DNA of 64,000 nucleotides from Thermoleophilaceae bacterium (GCA_036378175.1 DASUWY010000048.1:1-64000); one strand, 5' to 3'; shown: positions 51,225 through 60,402, counted from the stretch's first letter. Translations and numbers: made by a program. Notes: a model not told the origin generated them from the sequence alone.

Positions 51225-51436
51225 GTGTGCTCCGCCAGCTGCGCAAGCTCGTCCTGGGCGAGACCTGGTCGCTCCCGCTCGGCGTGGCGGCCGCACTTGC
51301 CGTCGCGGGCATCTTCCGGGCGGTCGACGGCGCGCACGGCTGGTGGCATCACGCCGGCGGCTTCATCCTCCTCGGACTGGTGGTGCTGGCGCTCAGTGGC
51401 TCGCTGGCGGGCGCGCTGCGGGCTCGCCGTAGATAG
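51221..51436 (+). CDS. Small membrane protein coupled to the COG4280-like gene
   Basis: 71 aa from ATG 51221 inside the stop of the previous gene. Basic N-terminus (SVLRQLRKLVLGE), two hydrophobic helices (LPLGVAAALAVAGIFRAV and AGGFILLGLVVLALSGSLAGAL) joined by a Trp/His loop (GAHGWWHHAG), Arg-rich end. Probably a subunit partnering the larger membrane protein. Overlaps the convergent DJ-1 gene by 44 bp. Confidence 0.65.
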   Translation: MSVLRQLRKLVLGETWSLPLGVAAALAVAGIFRAVDGAHGWWHHAGGFILLGLVVLALSGSLAGALRARRR

Positions 51437-52166
51437 GACGATCTGCGCGCGACCGCCGTCGATCGGAAAGCGCCTTGCGGGCGCGGCGCAGGCGCGCCGC
51501 GGCGGCGTGCCCGTTGATCCGCCCGGCCATCTGGAACGGCCGGTCGCCCAGCAGAAGCCGGAACGCCAGCCGCAGCGTGCTGGCGTCTGCCTTGTCCGGA
51601 GAGCCGGATTCGAACGGCGGCTGCGGGTCGTATTCGATGATCAGCTGAAGCGATTCAGCGAGCTCGCGCCCATGAACGCGCTCGGTCAAAGCAAGCGCCA
51701 TGTCGATGCCCGCGGACACGCCCGCCCCGCTGATGTGGTTCCCCTGCCACACGACGCGATCGCCCACCACCTCGACGCCCATCGCCCGCAGGTTGTCCCG
51801 GAATCCCCAGTGGGTGGTGGTCTTCTTGCCTTCGAGCAGACCGGCCGCGGCGTAGAGACCCGCGCCGGTGCAGACGGAAGCCGTCCACTTACAACCGGGC
51901 GCGGCAGAGCGCAGCCAGTCGATCAGCACGTGATCGCTTAACACAGGCACCGGATTACCGCTCCCTGGCACAACGATGAGATCGGGGTGCGGCAGCGTGC
52001 TGGGTGTGTCCGTCGGGACGACCGTCAAGCCGACGTCGCAACGCACGGGATCCAGCGATCGCGACACGAAGTGAACTTCCGCGCCCGGCCAGCGGCTGAT
52101 CACCTCGTATGGCCCGACCAGGTCGAGCGCGGTGAAGTCCGGGTAGAGGACGTACGCGATCTTCAT
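51393..52166 (-). CDS. DJ-1/PfpI family protein (isonitrile-hydratase/GlxA-like)
   Basis: 257 aa from ATG 52166. Opens KIAYVLYPDFTALDLVGPYEV, with the nucleophile Cys in ASVCTGAGLYAAAGLLEGKK (about 100) followed by TTTHW, the layout of isonitrile hydratase and of the N-terminal domain of GlxA regulators. No AraC HTH follows; the tail is basic. The ATG overlaps the stop of the multicopper oxidase gene, so it is co-translated with it. The last 44 bp overlap the convergent small membrane gene. Activity unknown. Confidence 0.85.
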   Translation of the reverse strand: MKIAYVLYPDFTALDLVGPYEVISRWPGAEVHFVSRSLDPVRCDVGLTVVPTDTPSTLPHPDLIVVPGSGNPVPVLSDHVLIDWLRSAAPGCKWTASVCTGAGLYAAAGLLEGKKTTTHWGFRDNLRAMGVEVVGDRVVWQGNHISGAGVSAGIDMALALTERVHGRELAESLQLIIEYDPQPPFESGSPDKADASTLRLAFRLLLGDRPFQMAGRINGHAAAARLRRARKALSDRRRSRADRPIYGEPAARPPASH

Positions 52167-53908
52167 TGCTCGCCCTCGGCCGGGCTGACGTCGAAGCTGA
52201 ACATCATTCCGCTCTCGTGGTGCTCGGCGATGTGGCAGTGCGCCATCCAGTGACCGGGGTTGGTGACGTCCAGCAGGATGTCCACCGTCTCGCTGGTCCG
52301 CACCAGCACGGTGTCCTTCCAAACAAGGCTTGGCTCGGGCACCCCATCTCGGGAAAGGACGACAAAGCGCCCCGCGCCGTGGATGTGGAACGGGTGGTGC
52401 ATCGGATGGTCACCGGCCATCTCGTTGAGCAGCCGGATCTTCACCCGGTCACCTACGCGGAAGCGCCAGTCGATCGCCGCGTTCTCCGCATCGGTGGCGC
52501 GATCGATCAGCTTCCAACGCATGTTCGCCGGCGTGGTCAGCCGGTTGACCTCGACCATGTCGTCCTCCCACTCGATGCCGCCGGCCGCCGCGTGGTCGTG
52601 GCCGTGGTCGTGGTGCTCGTGGTCGTGGTGATCGTGGTGGTCGTGGCCGTGCGCTCCGCCGGCCTCGGCCACAAGCTGAGCCGGCAGGAGCTTCATACCG
52701 CACTGCGGGCAATGACTCGGCTCCTCACTCACCACCTCGGGGTGCATCGGACAGATGTAGGTGGTCTTGGGCGCCTCGGCCGCAATCAGCTTCATCCCGC
52801 ACTGCGGGCAGTGGCCGGGCTGGTCGCTCGCCACCTCCGGGTGCATCGGGCACACGTAGACGACCGGGCCCTCCCCGTCGGGCGCGGGCATGTCCATCTC
52901 GGCTATGAACGCCAGCGTCTTGTCGGGCTCTGCCTCCAGGTACGGCGCGACCCGCTCGCGTTCGGCAACCATGTCCGCGTTTGTGCGCAGGTCTTCGAAT
53001 TCCGCCTTGAGCGATGGCGCGGCCCGTTCGTCGCGGACGGTGATCGTCGCCAGCACATAGACCCGCTCCGGCGTGCGGTGCACGAGCGCGAATTCCCCAG
53101 GCGCATCGAACAGGACGTCGACCACCACGCGCTCCGAAGGAGCCAGGACGACGTCGTCGACGAACTGCTCGTGCTCAACGTGGCCGCTGTCGCCGCCCAC
53201 GAGCTTCATCCGAGCACCGGGGAGCGCCACCTTGAAGACGCGTGTATTGGCGGTGTTGGTCAGGTAGAGCCGCACGACCTCGCCCGAAAGCGCCGTCAAA
53301 GACAGTTCGCTTTCGCCGGCGGCGAGCAGCACGTCGCCGAAGCGGCCCATGGCTGCATGGGTCGTCTCGGCGCGGCTGAACGGAGCGACCTTGCCCTCCT
53401 CGAGCAGGATGTCGTCGAGAGTCAGAGCAAGCTCGCGATGGACCGCCGGCCAGTAGTCAGGGTCCGCCGGCTCGACCAGCACGTTGCCGTACAGCCCCAT
53501 CTCCTGGCCGTAGTCCTCGCGGATGTGCGGGTGATACCAGTACACCCCGGCGTCGGGAAATTGGACGCGGGCCGTGAAGCGGCCGCCCACCGGAATCGGC
53601 GCCTGCGTCTCGTGGGTCCCGTCGTACCGGTTGTCGAGCCGCAGCCCGTGCCAGTGGACGGTGCCTTCCATGTCGCCCTCGTTCTCCACGCGGACGAGGA
53701 CCTCCGAGCCCTCCTTCACCCTCAGGGTCGGTCCGGGGATCGAGCCGTTGTACGCGAGCATCCTCACGGTGGTGTCGCCGAGCCGCTTGGCAACCGGCGC
53801 GATCCGCAGCTCGAATTCCTCACCGTGGGACAGGTCGACTATCTCGGTGGGGCGAGCGTTGGCAAGACCGGCGGGGTCCGTGGGGAAGTGGTCGTGTGTG
53901 GTGCTCAT
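52163..53908 (-). CDS. Multicopper oxidase with tandem heavy-metal-binding inserts and His-rich loop
   Basis: 581 aa from ATG 53908 (AGGAGAG upstream). Cupredoxin domains hold the copper ligands HWHG, WYHPH, HPMHHPFHIHG and MAHCHIAEHHESGMM (the T1 Cys-His-Met set). Between the second and last cupredoxin parts are two copies of a CPMHPEV...CPQCGMKL metal-binding domain (about 350-375 and 385-410), then a tract of alternating His and Asp/Gly (about 420-440). No signal peptide is seen. Likely a copper-dependent oxidase with its own metal-loading or sensing arms. Coupled by overlaps to a flavin monooxygenase upstream and DJ-1 downstream. Confidence 0.92.
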   Translation of the reverse strand: MSTTHDHFPTDPAGLANARPTEIVDLSHGEEFELRIAPVAKRLGDTTVRMLAYNGSIPGPTLRVKEGSEVLVRVENEGDMEGTVHWHGLRLDNRYDGTHETQAPIPVGGRFTARVQFPDAGVYWYHPHIREDYGQEMGLYGNVLVEPADPDYWPAVHRELALTLDDILLEEGKVAPFSRAETTHAAMGRFGDVLLAAGESELSLTALSGEVVRLYLTNTANTRVFKVALPGARMKLVGGDSGHVEHEQFVDDVVLAPSERVVVDVLFDAPGEFALVHRTPERVYVLATITVRDERAAPSLKAEFEDLRTNADMVAERERVAPYLEAEPDKTLAFIAEMDMPAPDGEGPVVYVCPMHPEVASDQPGHCPQCGMKLIAAEAPKTTYICPMHPEVVSEEPSHCPQCGMKLLPAQLVAEAGGAHGHDHHDHHDHEHHDHGHDHAAAGGIEWEDDMVEVNRLTTPANMRWKLIDRATDAENAAIDWRFRVGDRVKIRLLNEMAGDHPMHHPFHIHGAGRFVVLSRDGVPEPSLVWKDTVLVRTSETVDILLDVTNPGHWMAHCHIAEHHESGMMFSFDVSPAEGEQ

Positions 53909-54984
53909 GCTGCTCTCCTGAGTTCGAAGCTCGGGGTCGTGCGAGTGGTGTGCTGTGCGATGTACTCGGCGTCGTCCTTGACCCAGCCGAGAAGCGCTGA
54001 GCCGCGGGTGTGCTGCCAGGACATGCCGAGGAAGTAGAGGCCGGGCGACGCAGTCACGCCGCGTTGGTGCAAGACGCGTCCCGCGCCGTCGAACACGGGC
54101 GCACCGACCCATGAGTAGTCCGTGGTGTAGCCGGTGGCCCAGATCACGGCGTGCACGTCGACCGCGCTGCCATCGCTGAAGGTCACACGCGAACCCTCGG
54201 CGCCGACGGCGCGCGGGCGCAGCTCGACGCGGGACCGCCGCGTCACCGTTCGCGGACTCGATCCGATCAGCGTGTCCCGACCTGCGAGCCGGCGTCCGAT
54301 CCGCGTCGCCGCCGACTTGCGCATCAGGCCGGTCACCTCGAGGTACCAGAAGAGGTCCCGGCCGAAGATCCGCTGCGGCAACGGCGTCTGGCGCGACCCC
54401 ACCGCAAGATGGACCTCGCGCGAGTCCGAAAGCTCCTCAGCGATCTGAAAGCCCGTGTTGCCCCCACCCACGACCAGCACGGTGCCCTCCGGCAGGCCGG
54501 CTGGCTTTCGGTAATGGTCGCTGTGCATCTGGACGACCCCGGAATCGAGGCCGTTGGCGAAGGCGGGTATCCGCGGCGTCTGAAACGGGCCCGTCGCAAT
54601 CACGACCTGATCCGCTTCGATCCGCGCACCGTCGAGCTCGACGGCGAAGCCTTCCGCGCCGCGACTCACCGAGCGCACGTTGCTGCCCAGCTCAACCGGC
54701 AGGTCGAACCGCTCGGCATACTGCTGCAGATACGACACGACCTCGTCACGACTCGGGTAGCCGTCGGGGTCGCCTGGAAATGGCAGACCAGGCAGGCTGT
54801 CGTAGCGGCGCGATGTGAACAGGGTCAACGAGTCCTAGCGGTTACGCCAAGCCGAACCGATCGCATCACCACGATCGAGGATTACGAACCGGCGGCCCTG
54901 CCGTGCGAGGTGGTAGCCAAGCGCGAGGCCGGCCTGCCCTGCTCCGACTACTACGACGTCATAGCGAGCGCCGTTCCCGATCAT
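53905..54984 (-). pseudogene. FAD-dependent monooxygenase interrupted by an in-frame TAG
   Basis: Read from ATG 54984 (GGAGG site upstream) the protein starts YDVVVVGAGQAGLALGYHLA (FAD Rossmann) and reaches GSAWRNR, then TAG (54835-54837), then resumes in the same frame with DSLTLFTSRRYDSLPGLPF. The NAD(P) motif VLVVGGGNTGFQIAEELSDS and ATGY (IWATGYTTDY) follow to 53905. The interrupted position is normally Trp (RNRWDSL), a one-base TGG-to-TAG change. Otherwise it is a normal CzcO/Baeyer-Villiger-like flavin monooxygenase of about 359 aa. A sequencing error or readthrough cannot be excluded. Confidence 0.85.
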
Positions 54985-55169
54985 CTTGCGCCTCCAGCGA
55001 GACGCGCATCCTGGCCGCATCCTTGGAAGGACGCGAGGCTTGCGGGACGAGTCCAGTGGACCACGCTTCGGTCCCCCTTCCTGCTTCTGGCGTTACTCCG
55101 GTCGGTGGGCCAATTACCGAACCGAGTGGCTAGCCTAGCGCTGCGCTCACGCCGCGCACAAGGAATGAA

Positions 55170-55242
55170 TAGGGGCGAGGGGAATCGAACCCCCGATCTC
55201 CGGCTTGAAAGGCCGGCGTCCTAACCGCTAGACCACGCCCCC
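55170..55242 (-). tRNA. tRNA-Glu (anticodon TTC)
   Basis: Minus-strand cloverleaf. Acceptor GGGGGCG pairs with CGCCCCT (G-T at the end), discriminator A. The D-arm contains GTCTAGCGGTTAGGAC, anticodon loop CTTTCAA, T-loop TTCGATT. About 73 nt. No CCA encoded. The 150 bp on its 3' side hold no gene I can support. Confidence 0.95.
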
Positions 55243-55277
55243 GCGGTTCTCGTGGCCAAGTCTAGGCGCCCGAAGCG

Positions 55278-56246
55278 CTATTTCAGGTGATGGTCGCGCA
55301 GGAAGCGGTCGGCCACGGCCGCGGGCGAGGCGCCTTGGAGCACCACCGACGCGTTCATCTGCCGCATCACTGATGTGGTGAGCGTGGCGCTCACGGCATT
55401 GAGCGTGTCCGCGAACGCCGGCCCTTCCACGTCGAGCACCTTCTGCCGCACGAGCGGGGCCTCGTTCTGAAAGCCGAACATGTTCTTCGGGTCCTTGAGC
55501 ACGACGTACTTCGAGGTGCTGGTGAGTTGGCCATCGGTGGAGAACGCGTCGGCCGCGTCGATGCTGCCGCTGTCGAGCGCCGCGTACTGAGTGCCGATGC
55601 GGCGCGGCTTGAACACAAGATTTCGCAGCCCGTAGACGCGCCTCAGGCCGATGTATCCCTCGAGGCGCGTGCGGAACTCGGGCGCACCCGACACGCGAAT
55701 CGCGCGCGGCACCTTCGCGAGGTCCGCGATCGTCTTCAGGTGGTAGCGGCGGGCGAACGCCGCGGTCACCGCGAGCACGTCGCGGTCCTGGAAGGGCGTG
55801 GGATTGAGCATCGCCACACCCTCGTCCGCCGCGACCTTCTGGGCCTCCCGGTACGCCTGCGCGGGCGAGCGGGTGCGGTTGGTCTGGTTGCCGATCACCG
55901 TGCGCAGGATCCCGGTGTACTCGGGGTATGCGTCGAGGGTGCCGAGCGTGAGCGCGCGGTAGATGATCTCTGTTGCGCCCACGTCGCTCTTCAGGTTCAC
56001 GCGGAAGCCTTTCGAGCGGAGCGCCTGCGCGTACAGCTCGCCGAGCAGGAACTGCTCGGGGAAGTTCTTGGTGCCGAACGTGACCGGCGGCTTGCCGACG
56101 CCGGGCCCGGTGGCCTTCGTGCCCTTGCTCTCGCCCGAACCGCCGCAGCCCGCGGAGGCCAGAGCGAGGACGATCACGGTCGCCGCAGCGGGAATGTGCG
56201 AGATGCGGGACAACCGCGGACCAGATGAGCGCAATGCGCTACGCAC
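55278..56246 (-). CDS. Glycine betaine/osmoprotectant-type substrate-binding lipoprotein (OpuC/ProX-like), orphan
   Basis: 322 aa from GTG 56246; the longer frame upstream overlaps the kinase gene. Lipobox ALASAGCGG after a hydrophobic stretch. The OpuAC fold is recognisable by VTFGTKNFPEQFLLGELYAQAL, DAYPEYTGILRTVIG, and SGAPEFRTRLEGYIGLRRVYG. No ABC ATPase or permease is nearby, so either it serves a transporter elsewhere or acts as a sensory input for the upstream histidine kinase gene, which overlaps it by 8 bp. Ligand (betaine, choline, carnitine) not determined. Confidence 0.85.
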   Translation of the reverse strand: MRSALRSSGPRLSRISHIPAAATVIVLALASAGCGGSGESKGTKATGPGVGKPPVTFGTKNFPEQFLLGELYAQALRSKGFRVNLKSDVGATEIIYRALTLGTLDAYPEYTGILRTVIGNQTNRTRSPAQAYREAQKVAADEGVAMLNPTPFQDRDVLAVTAAFARRYHLKTIADLAKVPRAIRVSGAPEFRTRLEGYIGLRRVYGLRNLVFKPRRIGTQYAALDSGSIDAADAFSTDGQLTSTSKYVVLKDPKNMFGFQNEAPLVRQKVLDVEGPAFADTLNAVSATLTTSVMRQMNASVVLQGASPAAVADRFLRDHHLK

Positions 56247-57798
56247 CCACCCCGGCCGGGGCCGTGGCGGGCCGCTGTTCCTCGGCGGGCGCAGAGTCCG
56301 GAATCGTAAAGTGGAAGATGCTGCCGCTGCCGGGACGGCCCTCAACCCAGATCCGGCCGCCGTGGTGCTCGATGATCTTCTGGCAGATGGCGAGGCCGAT
56401 CCCGGTTCCCTCCTTCGAGGCACCGAGCCGCGCGAAGGGCTGGAAGATGCGCTCCGCCTGACGAGGATCGATCCCGATGCCGTTGTCGCGCACTGAGAAG
56501 CGCCACTCGGTTGGGAACAGCGTCGCGCTCACGTGCACCTCGGGTGCATCGTCATCGCTGAACTTGAGCGCATTCGACAGCAGGTTCTGGAACACCTGGG
56601 CGAGCTGCTTGGCGTCCACGTCCACGGTCGGCAGCGGGTCCGAGGTGAGGGTCGCGCTCTTCTCGGCGATCCGGCCCGCGAGATTCTCTCGCGCGCGGTC
56701 GAGCAGTTCGTCAGCGGCCACCGGCTCGCGCTGCAGCTCGCCGTGGCCCACGCGCGAGTACTCGAGCAGGTCGCGGATCAGCGTGCGCATGCGGTCCGTG
56801 CCGGCGAGGATGCTGTCGAGGAACGTCTTGCCGCTGTCGTCGAGCCGGTCGCGGTAATCGCGGTCGAGCAGTCCGGCGAACACCGTGACGGTCTGGAGCG
56901 GCTCCTTCAGGTCGTGCGACGTGACAGCCGCGAACTGATCGAGCTCCGCGTTCGAGCGCTCGAGCTCGGCGGTTCGTGCCGCCACTTCGTCACGGCTGTG
57001 TTCCAGCGACGCCGCCATCGTGTTGAAAGCCCGCCCGAGGTCGCCCAGCTCGTCGCCGCGCTGGTCCGGGGCACGCGCGGTCAGGTCGCCTTTCGCCACG
57101 CGCTCTGCTCCGGCGGCAACCTCGCGTACCGGTCGCACCACCGACCTCGCGAGGTAGATCGCCAGCACCAGCACCGCGCCCAGTCCGATCACCAGTCCGC
57201 CGATCCCGAATCCCACGGCCACGTTCGCGCGGCTGCTCGCCTGGCTCGTGCGCTTGTCCGCGAGCGCGCGCTCGCTGTTGAAGAGCTGCGTGAACTGGGT
57301 GCGGATCGCCTGGATCCGCTGCGGTCCTGTGCCGTTCACGATCACCGATCGCGCGACGTCGATCTTGTCGCGCGCAAGCGAGATCATCGGGATCGAGTAC
57401 AGGTTCACGTAGTCGTCGATCGAGCCCGTGATCTGGCTCGCCGTGGCGGCCGCCTTCGGGTTGTCCCGCACGAGCGCCTCGAGCTCACGGGCCTGCGCCG
57501 GATATGCCTGGCGGGCCGCCGAGTACGGCTCGAGAAACACTGGCTTCGCGCCGCTCGCCACGTAGCCGCGGACGCCCGTCTCGAGGTCGATCGCAAGCTT
57601 CTCGAGCTTGTTGCCGGCAGAGATCGCCTCCTGCGCGCGGATGGCGCGGTTGGCCGAGTCTCGTTGGCCGCGGATCGCGAACACGAGCACTACGAAGACG
57701 GCACCGATCAGCAGCGCGAAAGCGCCGCTCGCGACGACCATCCGTGTGGTGATGCTCCTTCTCAAGGTGATCCACCAGCCGCCAAAGCCCCGGGCCAC
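56239..57798 (-). CDS. CHASE3-HAMP sensor histidine kinase
   Basis: About 519 aa if started at GTG 57798; other possible starts are a TTG nearby and ATG 57741. The frame is open back to 58062 but that part looks non-coding. Two membrane helices ([23 protein letters not shown] and [19 protein letters not shown], given as family landmarks) flank a CHASE3 sensor ([21 protein letters not shown]). HAMP follows, then His[18 protein letters not shown] with the phospho-His, and HATPase motifs [19 protein letters not shown] and [18 protein letters not shown]. No response regulator is adjacent. Bacteriophytochrome-like kinases often share this HisKA style. Confidence 0.92.
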   Translation of the reverse strand: MARGFGGWWITLRRSITTRMVVASGAFALLIGAVFVVLVFAIRGQRDSANRAIRAQEAISAGNKLEKLAIDLETGVRGYVASGAKPVFLEPYSAARQAYPAQARELEALVRDNPKAAATASQITGSIDDYVNLYSIPMISLARDKIDVARSVIVNGTGPQRIQAIRTQFTQLFNSERALADKRTSQASSRANVAVGFGIGGLVIGLGAVLVLAIYLARSVVRPVREVAAGAERVAKGDLTARAPDQRGDELGDLGRAFNTMAASLEHSRDEVAARTAELERSNAELDQFAAVTSHDLKEPLQTVTVFAGLLDRDYRDRLDDSGKTFLDSILAGTDRMRTLIRDLLEYSRVGHGELQREPVAADELLDRARENLAGRIAEKSATLTSDPLPTVDVDAKQLAQVFQNLLSNALKFSDDDAPEVHVSATLFPTEWRFSVRDNGIGIDPRQAERIFQPFARLGASKEGTGIGLAICQKIIEHHGGRIWVEGRPGSGSIFHFTIPDSAPAEEQRPATAPAGVGA

Positions 57799-57989
57799 CC
57801 GGACAGGCAGCCTCCGCGGCGACAGGAAGGCGAGTCCCGTGCTCAGAACCGATGATAGATGCGCCCCCGAGGAGTTCGCAAACGCATAATGAGACCCAAA
57901 CGAGTGCCAATGCGCCTCGATTGAGGCAAGGCCACGCCCGCACCGGGGCCCCGAAGGGGCCCATGTCACCCGTATGAGGACCGAGCACG

Positions 57990-58033
57990 GCAAGGGAGAG
58001 GCCTCCCCATAGTGCTCCGCATATGGGGAGGCC
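57990..58033 (-). terminator. tRNA-Lys trailer hairpin / intrinsic terminator
   Basis: Perfect 11-bp stem GGCCTCCCCAT (58000-58010) with 58023-58033, inner GTGC/GCAT stem and 3-base loop; on the minus strand followed by TCTCCCTTGC. It lies 39 bp beyond the 3' end of tRNA-Lys. Inner loop, tail and the GATGA(A)CGCAGC spacer match the tRNA-Asp trailer. Confidence 0.7.
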
Positions 58034-58072
58034 GATGAACGCAGCCAGGCGACGGTCCGCAACCGGCTGAGA

Positions 58073-58144
58073 TGGGCCCCCTGGGACTCGAACCCAGCCC
58101 GCCGGATTAAAAGTCCGGTGCTCTACCAGATGAGCTAGAGGCCC
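58073..58144 (-). tRNA. tRNA-Lys (anticodon TTT)
   Basis: Minus-strand cloverleaf. Acceptor GGGCCTC pairs with GGGGCCC (one T-G pair), discriminator A. The D-arm is GCTCATCTGGTAGAGC, anticodon loop CTTTTAA, T-loop TTCGAGT. 72 nt, no CCA. Sits 43 bp after the purH stop on the same strand. Confidence 0.95.
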
Positions 58145-58187
58145 CGGCGCTGGATGCTATGCGCTGAGGCGGGGGGTGCCGCGCCGC

Positions 58188-59780
58188 TCAGTGACGGAAG
58201 TGCCGGCGCGACGTGAAGACCATCGGCACGCCCGCCTTCTCGCACGCGTCGATCACCTCGACATCGCGCGTGGAGCCGCCCGGCTGGATGATCGCACGCA
58301 CGCCGGCGGCGATCGCCGCCTCGGGGCCGTCCGCGAACGGGAAGAACGCGTCGGAGGCCATCACGGCGCCCTCGAGCGAGGTGCGTGACTTCTCCACGGC
58401 GATGTTCACGGAGTCGACGCGGCTCATCTGGCCCGCGCCGATTCCCACGGTGGCGAGATTCTTCGTGAGCACTATCGCGTTGGAGCGCACGTGCTTGCAC
58501 ACCCGCCATGCGAACAGCAGCTCGCCCCACTGCTCCTCGCTGGGCCGGCACTCCGTGGCGACCGACATGTCGTCCCGGATCTCGGTCTCGCTGTCGCGGT
58601 CCTGCACGAGGATGCCGCCGCGCACGCGCTTCACGTCATGCTCCCCGAGCGGGACACGCCGCCGCTCCTGGTTATCGAGGATGCGGATGTTCGGCTTCTG
58701 GGTGAGGATCTCGACGGCGTCCTCGTCATAGCCGGAGGCGAAGACGAGCTCCACGAAGATCTCGCTGAGCTTCTGCGCCAGCTCGCGGTCCACTCTGCGG
58801 TTGAAGCAGAACACGCCGCCGTAGGCGCTCATCGGGTCGCACTCGAGCGCCTTCTCGTAGGCCTCGAGCACGGTGGACCCCACCGCGGCGCCGCAGGGGT
58901 TGTTGTGCTTGAGAATCGCCGCCGCCGGCACCTCGAACTCTTCGAGCAGCTTTCGCCCGGCGTCGAGGTCGAGCAGGTTGTTGAACGAGAGCTCCTTGCC
59001 GTGGCGCTTCGACACCATCGACAGAAGGTCCGTTCGCGCTCCCGCCTGCATGTAGTAGGCGGCGCGCTGGTGCGGATTCTCGCCGTAGGTGAGGTCCAGC
59101 ACCTTCTCGTACGCACGCACGTAGAGGCCCGGGAACGACTCCTCCTTCTCGGAGAACCAGCGCGAGATCGCGGCGTCGTAGCGGGCGGTGTACCCGAACG
59201 CCTCCATCGCGAGCGCCTCGCGCGTGGGCTCGGAGAGCCGGCCCTCCGAGCGCCGGAGCTCGTCGAGCACCGCGTCGTAGCTCTCGGGCCTCACCACCAC
59301 GGCTGAGAAGGGGAAGTTCTTCGCCGCCGCGCGGATCAGCGTGGGGCCGCCGATGTCGATGTTCTCGATCACCTCGTGGTCCTCAACCCCGCGCTGGTTC
59401 GACACGCGCTCGAAGGGATAGAGGTTCACGCACACGAGATCGATCGCCTCGATCGAATGCTCCGCGAGCGTGCTCATGTGCTCCGGGTTGGACCGGACCG
59501 CGAGCAGGCCGGCGTAGATGCGCGGGTTGAGCGTCTTCACCCGCCCATCCAGGATCTCCGGAAATCCGGTGTAGTCCTCCACGGAGCGGGTCTCGATTCC
59601 GGCCTCGCCGAGCTCGCGCGCGGTGCCACCCGTGGAGAGGATCTCCACGCCGAGATCTTTCAATCCGCGGGCGAAGTCCACGAGCCCGCGCTTGTCGGAC
59701 ACCGACAGGAGCGCGCGGCGGATGTGCACCTCCCCAGGCTGGATGACCTCTGTGGGACTCGACTCGGTGGTCTCAGACAT
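58188..59780 (-). CDS. purH: Bifunctional AICAR formyltransferase / IMP cyclohydrolase
   Basis: 530 aa from ATG 59780; GAGGAACG lies upstream. The last two steps of purine synthesis. N-terminal MGS-like cyclohydrolase (RRALLSVSDKRGLVDFARGL, STGGTAREL, DGRVKTLNPRIYAGLLA). C-terminal formyltransferase domain with LKHNNPCGAAVG (catalytic Lys-His) and FPFADGPEAAIAAGVRAIIQPGGS. It overlaps purN by 8 bp, forming a purN-purH pair downstream of recQ. Confidence 0.97.
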   Translation of the reverse strand: MSETTESSPTEVIQPGEVHIRRALLSVSDKRGLVDFARGLKDLGVEILSTGGTARELGEAGIETRSVEDYTGFPEILDGRVKTLNPRIYAGLLAVRSNPEHMSTLAEHSIEAIDLVCVNLYPFERVSNQRGVEDHEVIENIDIGGPTLIRAAAKNFPFSAVVVRPESYDAVLDELRRSEGRLSEPTREALAMEAFGYTARYDAAISRWFSEKEESFPGLYVRAYEKVLDLTYGENPHQRAAYYMQAGARTDLLSMVSKRHGKELSFNNLLDLDAGRKLLEEFEVPAAAILKHNNPCGAAVGSTVLEAYEKALECDPMSAYGGVFCFNRRVDRELAQKLSEIFVELVFASGYDEDAVEILTQKPNIRILDNQERRRVPLGEHDVKRVRGGILVQDRDSETEIRDDMSVATECRPSEEQWGELLFAWRVCKHVRSNAIVLTKNLATVGIGAGQMSRVDSVNIAVEKSRTSLEGAVMASDAFFPFADGPEAAIAAGVRAIIQPGGSTRDVEVIDACEKAGVPMVFTSRRHFRH

Positions 59781-60402
59781 CAGCTCGTTCCTCAATCAAC
59801 ACCCGGCGCGGATTGTCGGGATCGATCCGCACCGCCCCGCTCGCGAGAAGCCTGACCGCGCGCGGGAGCAGCTCGTGCTCGATCGCGTGGACGGACTCCT
59901 CGGTCGCCTCAAGCTCCGCAGAATACGGAAGCTCGAAGGCCTGTTGCAGGATGATCGGCCCGCTGTCCACCCCCTCATCGACGAAGTGGACGGTCACCCC
60001 CGCGAGCCGGACCCCATACTCGAGCGCCTGCTCGATCGCGCGGATACCGCGGAATGCAGGGAGAAGTGATGGATGCACGTTGATGATCCGGCCGTGGAAG
60101 CGGCGGATGAAGTCGGGGCTGAGGATCTGCATGAACCCGGCGAGCACGAGCAGATCGATCTCGTGCGCATCGAGCCAGTCGCCGAGCGCGGCGTCACGCG
60201 CCGGCCGGTCGCCGCCATGCTCGGCGGCGTCGAAGACTGCGGTCTCGATCCCTGCCGCACGCGCGCGCTCGAGCCCGCGGGCGGCCGCGCGGTTCGATCC
60301 CACGCACACCACCTCGATGCCGTCCCGGCCGTGGACCTTGTCCAGGATCGCCTGGAGGTTCGATCCCTCGCCGGAGACCAGGACCGCGACTCGGAAGCTC
60401 AC
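59773..60402 (-). CDS. purN: Phosphoribosylglycinamide formyltransferase
   Basis: 209 aa. Transfers formyl from 10-formyl-THF to GAR. VLVSGEGSNLQAILD at the N-terminus is the GAR phosphate loop. The catalytic Asn-His-Asp triad is visible as RIINVHPSLLPAF (Asn, His) and VHFVDEGVDSGPIILQ (Asp). It overlaps recQ upstream and purH downstream by a few bases, so the three are co-translated. Confidence 0.96.
   Translation of the reverse strand: MSFRVAVLVSGEGSNLQAILDKVHGRDGIEVVCVGSNRAAARGLERARAAGIETAVFDAAEHGGDRPARDAALGDWLDAHEIDLLVLAGFMQILSPDFIRRFHGRIINVHPSLLPAFRGIRAIEQALEYGVRLAGVTVHFVDEGVDSGPIILQQAFELPYSAELEATEESVHAIEHELLPRAVRLLASGAVRIDPDNPRRVLIEERADV

Noticed and set aside
57799-58062. N-terminal extension of the histidine kinase
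   Set aside because: About 88 extra residues would be encoded by the region between tRNA-Lys trailer and kinase, including part of the hairpin arm; they show no domain and no start signal.
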